This document shows positions 17,866-25,039 of a stretch of 33,514 bases of DNA, one piece after another. A model generated the notes under the pieces. That model was not told where the DNA came from. It was given only the letters and a program-made list of their open reading frames with translations, and ran no database searches. Positions within the stretch are counted from its first letter, which is position 1. Every line of letters starts with the position of its first letter. The stretch spans positions 30,887 to 64,400 of the forward strand of contig MGPH01000013.1 in the NCBI GenBank assembly GCA_001797365.1. The letters are read 5' to 3'. A program made the position numbers and the translations under genes. Source of the stretch: Deltaproteobacteria bacterium GWA2_45_12. GTDB lineage: Bacteria > UBA10199.

Positions 17866-19455
17866 TTATAACACCACTTTTTGCACTGAAACAATACCGG
17901 GCACTTTTTTGATTTCATCAAGAACATCGGTATTAACGATGCCCCCCACACTATAAAACGCCATGGCCTGTTTTCCGGCCAAACCAAGTTGCAAGCGCGA
18001 AATATTGATCTTATGCTTGGCCAACAGAGTCCCGACATTTCCAACAACTCCGGGGGTATCCTGGTTGCGGATGATTAAAATGCATCCTTCGGGAACGGCC
18101 TCAAAATCGTATTCATTCACACGAATGATACGCGGGTGGGTTTTCCCAAAAATGGTTCCTGCAACAATCTGCTCTTTGTCTTTAAATTTAAGTTTCACGG
18201 TAATCAGGGACGAGAAATCTTCGTGATCACTTATCTTCATTTCTGTAACTCGTATACCACGTTCTTTGGCAATGCTGGGAGCATTGACCAAGTTGACACT
18301 ATCATCTCCCAGAATGGGTTTTAACACCCCTCGTAAAACCGAAACCATGATGGGAGCCCCCGGCAACCTGCTTAACTCGCCGGTAAGTTCTACGACAATT
18401 TCAGTGGGCGATTCGGTGGCCAATTGTCCCTGAAGACTGCCCAATTTTTCAGCCAGAGGAAGAAAGGGAGCCAAAGCTTTCATGATTTCACCGGAAACCG
18501 AGGGGAAATTGACCGCATTTTGCACCGTCCCCGTGGTCAAATAGGCCACAATCTGATGAGCCACATCCAAAGCCACATTTTCTTGCGCTTCTTCAGTAGC
18601 AGCCCCCAAGTGAGGAGTACAAATAACCTGATCAAGCTTAAGCAAGGGATGGTTTGGGTCAACCGGCTCTTTGGCAAACACGTCAAGGGCCACACCCGCC
18701 ACCTGGCCAGAGCTAATGGCATCGGCGAGATCAAGTTCATTAATAATGCCTCCACGCGCGCAGTTGATAATGTAAACCCCTTTTTTCATCTTGGCAAAAG
18801 TGTCTTTGTTCAAAAGATTGGCTGTTTTTTCAGTTTTGGGAATATGGAGGGTGATGTAATCGGCATCTTTAAAAAGAGTATCCAGATCAACCTTGGTGAC
18901 ACCGATTTTTTCAGCAACTTCGTCGGTCAAAAAAGGATCAAAGGTGATCACATTCATGCGCAACCCCTTGGCGCGATCGGCCACAATTTTACCAATGTTG
19001 CCGCAACCGATAACCCCCAAGGTTTTTTCGTAAAGTTCGCTCCCCATGAAACGGTTTTTTTCCCACTTGCCGGCTTTAATGGAAGCCGTGGCTTGGGGAA
19101 TCTGGCGGGTAAGGGCACACATCATTGAAATGGCATGTTCTGCCGTGGTTACCGTGTTGCCAAAGGGGGTGTTCATGACAATGATGCCCTTTTTGCTGGC
19201 AGCCGCCACATCGACATTGTCCACACCAATGCCCGCACGGCCAATCACCTTAAGCTTTCCGGCACACTCCAAAATGTCGGCTGTTAATGTGGTGCCGCTG
19301 CGGATGGCAATGGCATCGGCTGTTTTGATGGCTTCTTTAAGTTTGGGAATGTCTTTTCCAAGGCCTGGTTGGTAGTCAACCTGAACCCCTTGGGCCCTTT
19401 TGAAAATGGCCAAACCGGCTTCGGATAATTTATCGGAAATTAATACACGCATCAT
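17866..19455 (-). CDS. serA: D-3-phosphoglycerate dehydrogenase, long form (529 aa)
   Basis: First step of serine synthesis: 3-phosphoglycerate + NAD to 3-phosphohydroxypyruvate. It begins MMRVLISDKLSEAGL. The substrate/NAD domains contain GRAGIGVDNVD and LGVIGCGNIGKIV. The catalytic Arg lies in NCARGGIINE, and the catalytic His in CTPHLGAATEEAQ. An intervening (ASB-like) domain (about 315-445) and a C-terminal ACT domain (about 455-529, ILIIRNQDTPGVVGNVGTLL) complete the long (type 1) form, where serine feedback is common. The ribosome site GGAGGA sits inside the last codons of the aminotransferase gene, only 2 bp away, so the two are coupled. Confidence 0.98.
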   Translation of the reverse strand: MMRVLISDKLSEAGLAIFKRAQGVQVDYQPGLGKDIPKLKEAIKTADAIAIRSGTTLTADILECAGKLKVIGRAGIGVDNVDVAAASKKGIIVMNTPFGNTVTTAEHAISMMCALTRQIPQATASIKAGKWEKNRFMGSELYEKTLGVIGCGNIGKIVADRAKGLRMNVITFDPFLTDEVAEKIGVTKVDLDTLFKDADYITLHIPKTEKTANLLNKDTFAKMKKGVYIINCARGGIINELDLADAISSGQVAGVALDVFAKEPVDPNHPLLKLDQVICTPHLGAATEEAQENVALDVAHQIVAYLTTGTVQNAVNFPSVSGEIMKALAPFLPLAEKLGSLQGQLATESPTEIVVELTGELSRLPGAPIMVSVLRGVLKPILGDDSVNLVNAPSIAKERGIRVTEMKISDHEDFSSLITVKLKFKDKEQIVAGTIFGKTHPRIIRVNEYDFEAVPEGCILIIRNQDTPGVVGNVGTLLAKHKINISRLQLGLAGKQAMAFYSVGGIVNTDVLDEIKKVPGIVSVQKVVL

Positions 19456-19457
19456 TT

Positions 19458-20594
19458 TTATGCTCCTCCTACAACTTCCATCGCTCGGGCCACACCTTTA
19501 CCCAGTTCAAACTTGTAACCCATTTTAGCCATCGCCATTTCAATGGCCGACCAAACGGTGATCATATCCATGGCATCGTAATAACCCAAATGACCGATAC
19601 GGAAAATCTTCCCCTTGGCGGCATCTTGCCCGCCGGCAATGGTCATATTGAATTGATTGCGCAAAATTTTCACAATATCCCCGGAATTCATTCCTTCAGG
19701 GCCATAAATAGCGGTGATTGAATCAGCCGGTGATTCGGGCGCAAACAGTTTCAAGCCCACAGCCTTGGCCGCCTCACGTACGCTACTAGCCATGATACGA
19801 TGACGCTTGAAAATATTTTCCAAACCTTCTTTTTGCATGTTTTGAAGAACCACACGCAACCCCTGAATAAGGCTTACAGCGGGTGTCCAGGCGGTGGTAT
19901 TTTCCAGGATATTTTTCTTTTCGGTTTTAAAATTGAAATAAAATTTTGGCAGATCGCTCTTTTCAATGAAACCCCAGGCTTTCTGGCTTACGGCTGCAAA
20001 GGAAAGCCCCGGAGGTAATTGAAGCGCTTTTTGGGAACCCGAAACCAAAACATCAATACCCCACTGGTCCATGGGAAGGGGGAACACACCCACACCGGTA
20101 ATGCCATCAACGACTAAGGCTGTTTGATCAAATTTTTTGACAATGGCGGCAATCTCTTGGATGGGGTGAGCCACACCAGTAGAAGTTTCGGAGGCCTGCA
20201 CAAAGACTGCACGATAGTCTTTTTCCTTGAGTTTTGCTTCAATCTCACTGGCTTTGACTGCCTGACCCCACTGGACCTTGATAACATCATGTTCCAAACC
20301 ATACGCCTTGCAAATTTTCCACCAACGCTCACCAAACTTGCCTCCATCCACAACCAGGGCACGATCTCCCTTGGACATTAAATTGACAATGGAGCCTTCC
20401 ATGGCCCCGGTACCGCTGGCAGCAAAAATAAGAACTTCTTCCTTGGTTTGAAACAACCACTTTAAGCCGGCTCTTACTTCTTCAATTACTTTTTCAAAGG
20501 CGGGAGTGCGGTGGTGCCAAATGGGTTTGGCCATCTCGGTTAAAACATCTTCGGGAACAGGGGTGGGACCGGGAGCATAAAGGCGGTATTTCAT
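19458..20594 (-). CDS. Class V PLP aminotransferase (AGXT/PucG type), probable serine-pathway enzyme (378 aa)
   Basis: PLP-dependent fold type I enzyme. It begins MKYRLYAPGPTPVPEDVL, the usual alanine-glyoxylate/serine-pyruvate aminotransferase start. PLP phosphate-binding region: FAASGTGAMEGSI. The Asp contacting the PLP ring is in VVDGITGVGV, and the Schiff-base Lys is in VSGSQKALQLPPG (about K189). Because it is tightly coupled to serA, the most likely role is converting phosphohydroxypyruvate to phosphoserine (replacing classical SerC), as class V members do in several lineages. Serine-glyoxylate exchange is the alternative. The ATG has no Shine-Dalgarno site; instead a four-copy heptamer repeat lies just before it. 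Confidence 0.9.
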   Translation of the reverse strand: MKYRLYAPGPTPVPEDVLTEMAKPIWHHRTPAFEKVIEEVRAGLKWLFQTKEEVLIFAASGTGAMEGSIVNLMSKGDRALVVDGGKFGERWWKICKAYGLEHDVIKVQWGQAVKASEIEAKLKEKDYRAVFVQASETSTGVAHPIQEIAAIVKKFDQTALVVDGITGVGVFPLPMDQWGIDVLVSGSQKALQLPPGLSFAAVSQKAWGFIEKSDLPKFYFNFKTEKKNILENTTAWTPAVSLIQGLRVVLQNMQKEGLENIFKRHRIMASSVREAAKAVGLKLFAPESPADSITAIYGPEGMNSGDIVKILRNQFNMTIAGGQDAAKGKIFRIGHLGYYDAMDMITVWSAIEMAMAKMGYKFELGKGVARAMEVVGGA

Positions 20595-20600
20595 GGAAAG

Positions 20601-20628
20601 TTATGAGTTATGAGTTATGAGTTATGAG
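20601..20628. repeat. Tandem TTATGAG heptamer, four copies
   Basis: Four exact copies of TTATGAG occupy 20601-20628, 6 bp before the start codon of the aminotransferase gene on the other strand. About 30 bp further, TCATAACTCA (near 20663-20672) is complementary to a repeat unit, so the mRNA leader could fold into several alternative hairpins around an AAGGAGAA sequence. Confidence 0.85.
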
Positions 20629-20700
20629 ATTTAAAAAAATTCTCCTTCTCATAAATCACTTGTCATAACTCAGCTTATAAAATTGTAATGAAACCTTCCA

Positions 20701-20775
20701 CTTTAACAGGCCCAAAGGGCCGTTGAAGGGGAGGCTCCATCTGGCTTTGCCAGTGGAGGGGGCGACGCGAGCCCC
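20701..20775. repeat. Three consecutive hairpins downstream of the tRNA
   Basis: Hairpin 1 (20701-20728): CTTTAAC aGGCCC aaa GGGCC GTTGAAG. Hairpin 2 (20735-20758): CTCCA t CTGGC ttt GCCAG TGGAG. Hairpin 3 (20759-20775): GGGGC gacgcga GCCCC. On the minus strand a TTTTTT run separates the tRNA end from hairpin 3. The block may stop tRNA transcription or be a dispersed repeat. Confidence 0.7.
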
Positions 20776-20824
20776 TAAAAAATGTTGCGGGGCTTGGATT
20801 TGAACCAAGGACCTTCGGGTTATG

Positions 20825-21484
20825 CTTACCACGACAACTTTCGTTGCTCCTTAAAATTTAAGAATTCGTGGCCTGGACTTTACCTTCACCATACCATCTC
20901 ATAGAGATGTTTTAGGTGCCTGCCATCAAGTCTCTACACCTTCTCAACCAATTTTAACATTGGCTGAGCTTGGCTCGGGATTACCCTGCTAACGGCTTCC
21001 CCGAGTTTGACAGGTTTTCGTACAAAAGTTTCCTTCTGTACAGCCCACTGCGAAATTAATTTCCAAGCGTCACGATAGCTTGCAGAAGCTGGCTTCCTTT
21101 GGCGCTTGGAGGCTTCGACTAAGTGAATTTCACTGCCGTAGCCAATAAATACCTTACTAGGGAAAACATAGAAGAGATCTAATTCCTCTATGTAAACAAG
21201 AGCAAAGTCAAAATCACTGGAAAGATAATTTTTACGAACCATCTTTCGCCGATTTGTTTTGGTTCGACGATTATCGACAACATAATTGCCTTTAATACGG
21301 TCAAACCAAGCTGACTTCACCTGGACCTTGGAAAGCACACCATTAATATCGAAAACCAGGTCATAGCTTAACCTGTCTCCGATGGGCTTGAGTACCCCCC
21401 AACCCCGCTTCAATGAATGAAGCACGGTGGCCTGTTCAGCCAGATCACCCTTTAGCTTGGTATCCATGTCAATTTCGCGGATCG
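20825..21484 (-). ncRNA. Group I intron (IC3-like) in tRNA-fMet, 660 nt
   Basis: The 5' exon ends in U and the intron ends in G, as group I introns require. Helices I can pair: P1, exon GGCU (21488-21485) with guide GGCU (21045-21042); P1 extension GCGAAATT (21478-21471) with AATTTCGC (21057-21050); P2 with GAAA tetraloop (21041-21020); P3 CCTGTC (21014-21009) with GGCAGG (20924-20919); P4 CTCGGG (21005-21000) with CCCGAG (20979-20974); P6 CTCAGCCAAT with ATTGGTTGAG; P7 GACTT (20932-20928) with AAGTC (20880-20876); P8 CACC...GGTG with CATCTC/GAGATG; P9 CCACGA (20871-20866) with TCGTGG (20834-20829), including a CAAC GAAA GTTG hairpin. The core words AATCCCGAGCCAAGC and GAAGGTGTAGAGACT closely resemble the Anabaena tRNA-Leu and Azoarcus tRNA-Ile introns (from memory). 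It is probably self-splicing. Confidence 0.95.
20934..21467 (-). CDS. Intron-encoded PD-(D/E)XK homing endonuclease (177 aa)
   Basis: The ORF starts 17 nt after the 5' splice site, in the loop of P1. It begins MDTKLKGDLAEQATVLHSL. The restriction-fold motif is visible: Glu11 in the first helix, Asp36 in SYDLVFD, and Gln49-x-Lys51 in KVQVKSAW. This is the E...D...QxK arrangement of the I-Ssp6803I type, the endonuclease of the Synechocystis tRNA-fMet intron. The expected role is to cut intronless tRNA-fMet genes at the anticodon region so that repair copies the intron. The C-terminal ~42 residues (from ISQWAVQKE to the end) are encoded by the ribozyme's P1-guide, P2, P3, P4, P5 and P6 sequences, and the TAG stop lies just before P7. 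No Shine-Dalgarno site is seen. The alternative, an unrelated passenger nuclease, is unlikely given the location. Confidence 0.88.
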   Translation of the reverse strand: MDTKLKGDLAEQATVLHSLKRGWGVLKPIGDRLSYDLVFDINGVLSKVQVKSAWFDRIKGNYVVDNRRTKTNRRKMVRKNYLSSDFDFALVYIEELDLFYVFPSKVFIGYGSEIHLVEASKRQRKPASASYRDAWKLISQWAVQKETFVRKPVKLGEAVSRVIPSQAQPMLKLVEKV

Positions 21485-21532
21485 AGCCCGACGAGCTACC
21501 GGACTGCTCTACCCCGCGGTAAATAGGGGTTG

Positions 21533-21562
21533 CTTATATTGTTTTAAGGCAAGGGGTGTCAA
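21533..21562 (-). promoter_or_regulatory. Promoter of the tRNA-fMet gene
   Basis: Minus-strand TTGACA (21562-21557) and TATAAG (21538-21533), 18 bp apart, with the -10 box ending 14 nt before the mature tRNA 5' end. A C-rich stretch (CAACCCC) follows the -10 box. Confidence 0.7.
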
Positions 21563-21663
21563 CGTTATTGTTTGGGATGTTTTAAAAAAAGTTTTTCGGG
21601 AAATTATTCCGGACAAAATTTTATCTCTTGCCCCTGGCAAAACAGTCATGTTACCAAAGTAAA

Positions 21664-22860
21664 ATGCTTACACATCACCAGAATCGTTTGGGTTTCACCC
21701 CTGAACACGAAATTTTTCGCAAAACAGTCCGCACTTATGTTGAAAAAGAATTACTCCCCTATAAAGAAAAGTGGGAATCCGAAAAATCAGTCCCGCGGGA
21801 TGTGTTCAAAAAACTGGGAGATCAAGGTTTTTTAGGAATTACTCACGACCCAAAGTATGGGGGAAGTGGATGCGATTATTGGTACAAAGTGGTCTTTGCC
21901 GAAGAAATGCTTGCCTGCCGCATGCATGGCTTTGTCATGGATGTGTTTGTGCAAACCGACATCACCACACCCGCCATTGCCAAATTAGCCACCGAAGAAC
22001 AAAAACAGGAAGTCCTTGTTCCTGCTATTAAGGGCGAAAAAATTCTTTCCTTGGGGGTTACTGAACCAAATACGGGTTCCGATGTGGCTCACATCCGCAC
22101 TACGGCCAAAAAAGAGGGGGACTATTATATTGTGGATGGGGCCAAAATGTTTATCACCAACGGGTCGCGCGCCGACTATATTGTCCTGGCTGTCCGCACC
22201 GGAGGTGCACTCAAGGAAAGCTGGAATAATGCCCACCAAGGTATTAGTTTTCTTATCTTTCCCACCAAGGATGAAAAAGGAAATACGACTCCCGGATTTT
22301 CTGTGGGCCGCAAATTAAAAAAGATGGGAAACGATTCCTCTGACACCGCGGAACTTTCTTTTCAAGGGTGCCGTATCCATAAAAGATATTTGCTGGGTGA
22401 GGAAAATCGCGGTTTTTATTACATCATGCAAAACTTCCAGGGGGAACGGCTGATCGCCGCCATTATGGGCACCGCAAGCTGTCGCATGATGTTAGAAGAC
22501 GCCCTGGCCTATGGCCGACAAAGAGAAGCCTTTGGACAACCCATCATCAATTTCCAAGTATGGCGCCAACGCTTTGCCCAAAGCTGGGCTGAGACTGAAG
22601 CTTGCCAAGAATTAACTTATCGCGCATGCGATCTGTTTAACCGTAACATCCCCTGTGTTAAAGAAATATCGATGGCCAAATTAATTTCTTCAGAATTGGC
22701 CAATAAGATTGCCTATGAATGCACCCAATTTTTTGGGGGTATGGGTTACATGCAAGAAACGGACATCTCCCGCTTCTACCGCGATGTGCGTTTGTTATCC
22801 ATTGGGGGTGGCACCAGCGAAATCATGCGCGAGATCATCGCCAAGAGTCAGGGGTTTTAG
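21664..22860 (+). CDS. Acyl-CoA dehydrogenase family flavoenzyme (398 aa)
   Basis: FAD-dependent alpha,beta-dehydrogenation of an acyl-CoA, passing electrons to ETF. Signatures: LSLGVTEPNTGSDVAHIRTTA (FAD/substrate region), KMFITNGSRADYIVL, AYGRQREAFGQPI, and the C-terminal ECTQFFGGMGYMQETDISRFYRD...GGGTSEIMREI. The C-terminal motif has GGGTSEI rather than the YEGT of medium-chain enzymes, so the catalytic Glu is probably the one in NFQGERLIAAI, as in isovaleryl- and long-chain-type members. The start is taken at ATG 21664 (MLTHHQNRLGF); an earlier in-frame start at 21628 adds 12 unlikely residues. The substrate chain length is not clear. It is divergent from the tRNA. Confidence 0.94.
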   Translation: MLTHHQNRLGFTPEHEIFRKTVRTYVEKELLPYKEKWESEKSVPRDVFKKLGDQGFLGITHDPKYGGSGCDYWYKVVFAEEMLACRMHGFVMDVFVQTDITTPAIAKLATEEQKQEVLVPAIKGEKILSLGVTEPNTGSDVAHIRTTAKKEGDYYIVDGAKMFITNGSRADYIVLAVRTGGALKESWNNAHQGISFLIFPTKDEKGNTTPGFSVGRKLKKMGNDSSDTAELSFQGCRIHKRYLLGEENRGFYYIMQNFQGERLIAAIMGTASCRMMLEDALAYGRQREAFGQPIINFQVWRQRFAQSWAETEACQELTYRACDLFNRNIPCVKEISMAKLISSELANKIAYECTQFFGGMGYMQETDISRFYRDVRLLSIGGGTSEIMREIIAKSQGF

Positions 22861-22883
22861 AATTAGCTCTACTCTCCCGTGTT

Positions 22884-23020
22884 ATCCCCCTTTAAAAAAG
22901 GGGGTATGGGGGATTTGTTCCCGTAACCAATGCCCGCAACCGTTTCTGAACATACCCACAGGAACGTCGATAAAAACGGAAACAAATCCCCCTTAGTCCC
23001 CCTTTTTTAAAGGGGGAAAT
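22884..23020. repeat. MITE-like CCCCCTTT-AAAGGGGG element before the DUF4438 gene
   Basis: Left arm 22884-22923: CCCCCTTTAAAAAAGGGGG, TATGGGGGATTTGTT, CCCG. Right arm 22977-23020, inverted: CGGAAACAAATCCCCC, TTAGT, CCCCCTTTTTTAAAGGGGG. About 53 bp of unrelated sequence lies between. It ends 18 bp before the next ATG, directly before that gene's GAGGAA ribosome site. Confidence 0.85.
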
Positions 23021-23038
23021 CATACGAGGAATAATAAA

Positions 23039-23929
23039 ATGCTCAAAACAAACGAAAAAAATCTTCCTCAAGTGGCCCTTCAGGGCGGAATTATTCCTCC
23101 CATTGCTTTTGGATGGGAAGTCTGCCGCGATGGACAAGCTGTCATGCTTCCTTCGGTAGGAGGTATTACCTACAATATTTTGATAGGAGACTCGGTTTAT
23201 GATTTTGTCGGGGACCATCTGGAATCTGGGGTTTCCTCCATTGCCGGCGGGTTTAACGACCGGCGCACAGCCAACCCTAATTTAAGTTACAATGTTTATA
23301 GTTGTGTTGGAAACGAAGCCACCCTTCTTTCAGGAGCCGCCAAGAGGAAAAAAGGAACAGTGGTTGGCCACCATGGTGGCGTGGAGCATGTCATCATCGA
23401 TTTCCCCCAAGCCGTGTTAGAAAAATTAACTTATGACGACAAAATCCTTATTCGCGGCACGGGTCAGGGATTAAAACTTATAGACTACCCCACAATCACC
23501 CTCACCAGCCTTTCCCCCAAACTACTCCACAAAATTCCCGTCAAAGCGGGGAAAGATTTCATTTCCGTGCCCGTGGTCGCCCATGCCCCGGCAAGCCTTA
23601 TGGGTTCTGGTTTGGGTCATAACGATTCGTTTAAAGGGGACTACGACATTCAGACGAGCGATCCACAAATCATCAAAAAATATAATTTGGACAAATTACG
23701 TTATGGGGATTTGGTCGCCATTATTGACCACGAATCAACCTATGGATGGTCCTACAAGACAGGAGCTGTTTCCATTGCCGTTGTCGTGCATGGGAATTCT
23801 TATTTGGCAGGCCACGGCCCCGGAGTTCAGACTATTATGACCTCAAGGGATGGACACATTAAACCCATTGTGGATGCGGGTGCCAACATTGGGCGCTATT
23901 TGGGAATTGGAAGGTTTAAAAAACGGTAA
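23039..23929 (+). CDS. DUF4438-like protein of unknown function (296 aa)
   Basis: The protein starts MLKTNEKNLPQVALQGGII and contains PPIAFGWEVCRDG, LPSVGGITYNILIGDSVYDFVGDHLESGVS, GHHGGVEHVIIDF and a C-terminal IKPIVDAGANIGRYLGIGR. The 'LPS-GGI-YN---GDS-----DH-E-GVS' pattern matches my memory of DUF4438 proteins, which have a solved structure but no known activity. Conserved His, Asp and Glu residues (GDHLE, GHHGG, IIDHES) suggest metal binding (inference). A clear GAGGAA site lies ~8 nt upstream. The TAA stop is formed by the first bases of a GTAAGGGC repeat unit. There is no signal peptide, so it is cytoplasmic. Confidence 0.75.
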   Translation: MLKTNEKNLPQVALQGGIIPPIAFGWEVCRDGQAVMLPSVGGITYNILIGDSVYDFVGDHLESGVSSIAGGFNDRRTANPNLSYNVYSCVGNEATLLSGAAKRKKGTVVGHHGGVEHVIIDFPQAVLEKLTYDDKILIRGTGQGLKLIDYPTITLTSLSPKLLHKIPVKAGKDFISVPVVAHAPASLMGSGLGHNDSFKGDYDIQTSDPQIIKKYNLDKLRYGDLVAIIDHESTYGWSYKTGAVSIAVVVHGNSYLAGHGPGVQTIMTSRDGHIKPIVDAGANIGRYLGIGRFKKR

Positions 23930-23987
23930 GGGCGTTTTACGGAAGTATCAGCCCTTCTGTAAGGGCAATTCATGAATTGCCCTTACA
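23926..23987. repeat. GTAAGGGC palindromic unit pair, including a perfect 30-bp palindrome
   Basis: The first unit (23926-23957) starts GTAAGGGC and closes with AGCCCTT; its TAA is the stop of the DUF4438 gene. The second (23958-23987) is a perfect palindrome, TGTAAGGGCAATTCA plus its exact reverse complement. The same 30 bp occur without a mismatch inside prmA at 25236-25265. Confidence 0.9.
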
Positions 23988-23999
23988 AAATCAAAACCA

Positions 24000-24470
24000 A
24001 TGTTTTCTATTCTTATGCTCACATTCCTTTTACAAACAGGCTCCATAGCCCCCGACTTCACCCTGCCCTCACAAGAAGGAAAAAATGTTTCTTTAAGTGA
24101 TTTCAAGGGGCAGAACATCGTTCTTTATTTTTATCCGAAGGATGATACCCCCGGCTGCACCAAAGAAGCGTGTTCGTTTCGAGACCAATATGAAGTCTTT
24201 CGCAAAAAAGGAGCTGTTGTTTTGGGAGTAAGTTCCGATTCGGTGGCTTCCCATCAAAAATTTTCTCAAAAATATAAACTGCCGTTTTTGCTTTTGGCTG
24301 ATTCCGACGGAAAAGTAAGAAAACTCTACGGCGTTAAATCAACCATGGGAATTATCCCCGGCAGAACCACGTTTGTGATTGATAAAAAGGGCGTCATCAA
24401 GCATGTTTTTTCATCCCAATTTCAGGCACAAAAACATATTGAAGAAGCATTAAAGGCGTTGGGAGAATGA
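24000..24470 (+). CDS. bcp: Peroxiredoxin, Bcp/PrxQ type (156 aa)
   Basis: Thioredoxin-fold peroxidase that reduces hydrogen peroxide and organic peroxides. The core is [22 protein letters not shown], then [21 protein letters not shown], with the peroxidatic Cys53 and a resolving Cys58 five residues on, the usual PrxQ arrangement. [21 protein letters not shown] follows. The start is uncertain: ATG 24000 gives a slightly hydrophobic start ([14 protein letters not shown]), while ATG 24015 gives a length closer to the family. Neither has a Shine-Dalgarno site, and a palindromic repeat sits 12 bp upstream. It overlaps the next gene by 4 bp (ATGA). Confidence 0.93.
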   Translation: MFSILMLTFLLQTGSIAPDFTLPSQEGKNVSLSDFKGQNIVLYFYPKDDTPGCTKEACSFRDQYEVFRKKGAVVLGVSSDSVASHQKFSQKYKLPFLLLADSDGKVRKLYGVKSTMGIIPGRTTFVIDKKGVIKHVFSSQFQAQKHIEEALKALGE

Positions 24471-25039
24471 ATATGCCCCACTTTCCACTATTCATCAATC
24501 TTACACAAAAAAACATTTTAATTGTTGGTGCCACCACTTTGGCCAAGGACAAAATCAAACGCCTTTTACCCTTTGTAAAAAAAATCACTATTGTCGCCAC
24601 ACGCATTGATCCAGAAATACACGACATGGCCCAAAGCGCGCCCTTGACAATCCATCAGCGTGAGTGGGCCATGGAAGATTTAAAAGGAATGGATATGGTC
24701 ATTGTGGCGGCCAGTGAGGCCGATCTTCAAAAAGAGATTTTTTCGGCCTGCACCAAAAAACGCATCTTGTGCAATACAGTGGATGTCCCCAAGTATTGTC
24801 ATTTTTTCTTCCCCGCCCTTATTACCCGCGGCGATCTATCCATCGGCATTTCCACGGGCGGAAAAGCCCCCGCCGTTTCCAAAAAAGTAAAGGAATACAT
24901 TGATGGCATGCTTCCCAAAAACCTGGATGACGCCGTGTCCCAGTTGATTTCATTACGAACCTCGCTGGAACCCGGCATTGAACAAATGAAAAAAGTCGCT
25001 GAATGGACCGGCAAGGTTTTAAAAGAGATTTTGAAATAA
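24467..25039 (+). CDS. Precorrin-2 dehydrogenase / siroheme synthase N-terminal-type protein (190 aa)
   Basis: Resembles the Met8/CysG N-terminal domain, which oxidises precorrin-2 to sirohydrochlorin with NAD and may insert iron. Features: [32 protein letters not shown] (Rossmann strand and loop), [59 protein letters not shown] in sequence. The nucleotide loop reads [10 protein letters not shown] instead of the usual VGGGxVAxRK, so cofactor binding may be altered. The length (~190) fits the single-domain form. It overlaps bcp by ATGA and prmA by TAATG, so all three are coupled. No other tetrapyrrole gene is in the window. Confidence 0.88.
   Translation: MNMPHFPLFINLTQKNILIVGATTLAKDKIKRLLPFVKKITIVATRIDPEIHDMAQSAPLTIHQREWAMEDLKGMDMVIVAASEADLQKEIFSACTKKRILCNTVDVPKYCHFFFPALITRGDLSIGISTGGKAPAVSKKVKEYIDGMLPKNLDDAVSQLISLRTSLEPGIEQMKKVAEWTGKVLKEILK

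Larger units (their letters stand above)
20785..21518 (-). tRNA. Initiator tRNA-fMet(CAU), split by a group I intron
   Basis: The 5' exon (21518-21485) reads CGCGGGG, TA, GAGC, D-loop, GCTC, G, TCGGGCT. The 3' exon (20824-20785) reads CATAACCCGA, AGGTC, CTTGG TTCAAAT CCAAG, CCCCGCA, A. Joined, they make a 74-nt cloverleaf with anticodon CAT, the three G-C pairs of the initiator anticodon stem (GGG/CCC) and the C1-A72 mismatch that marks bacterial initiator tRNA. The 3' CCA is not encoded. The split is between U33 and C34, just before the anticodon. Without intron removal this copy cannot work in translation initiation; whether another tRNA-fMet copy exists cannot be seen here. Confidence 0.95.

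Noticed and set aside
20785-20940. tRNA 3' half first read as a degenerate tRNA or att-site remnant
   Set aside because: The matching 5' half lies 660 bp away on the same strand with exact group I splice-site features, so it is an intron-split tRNA and not a pseudogene or integration scar.
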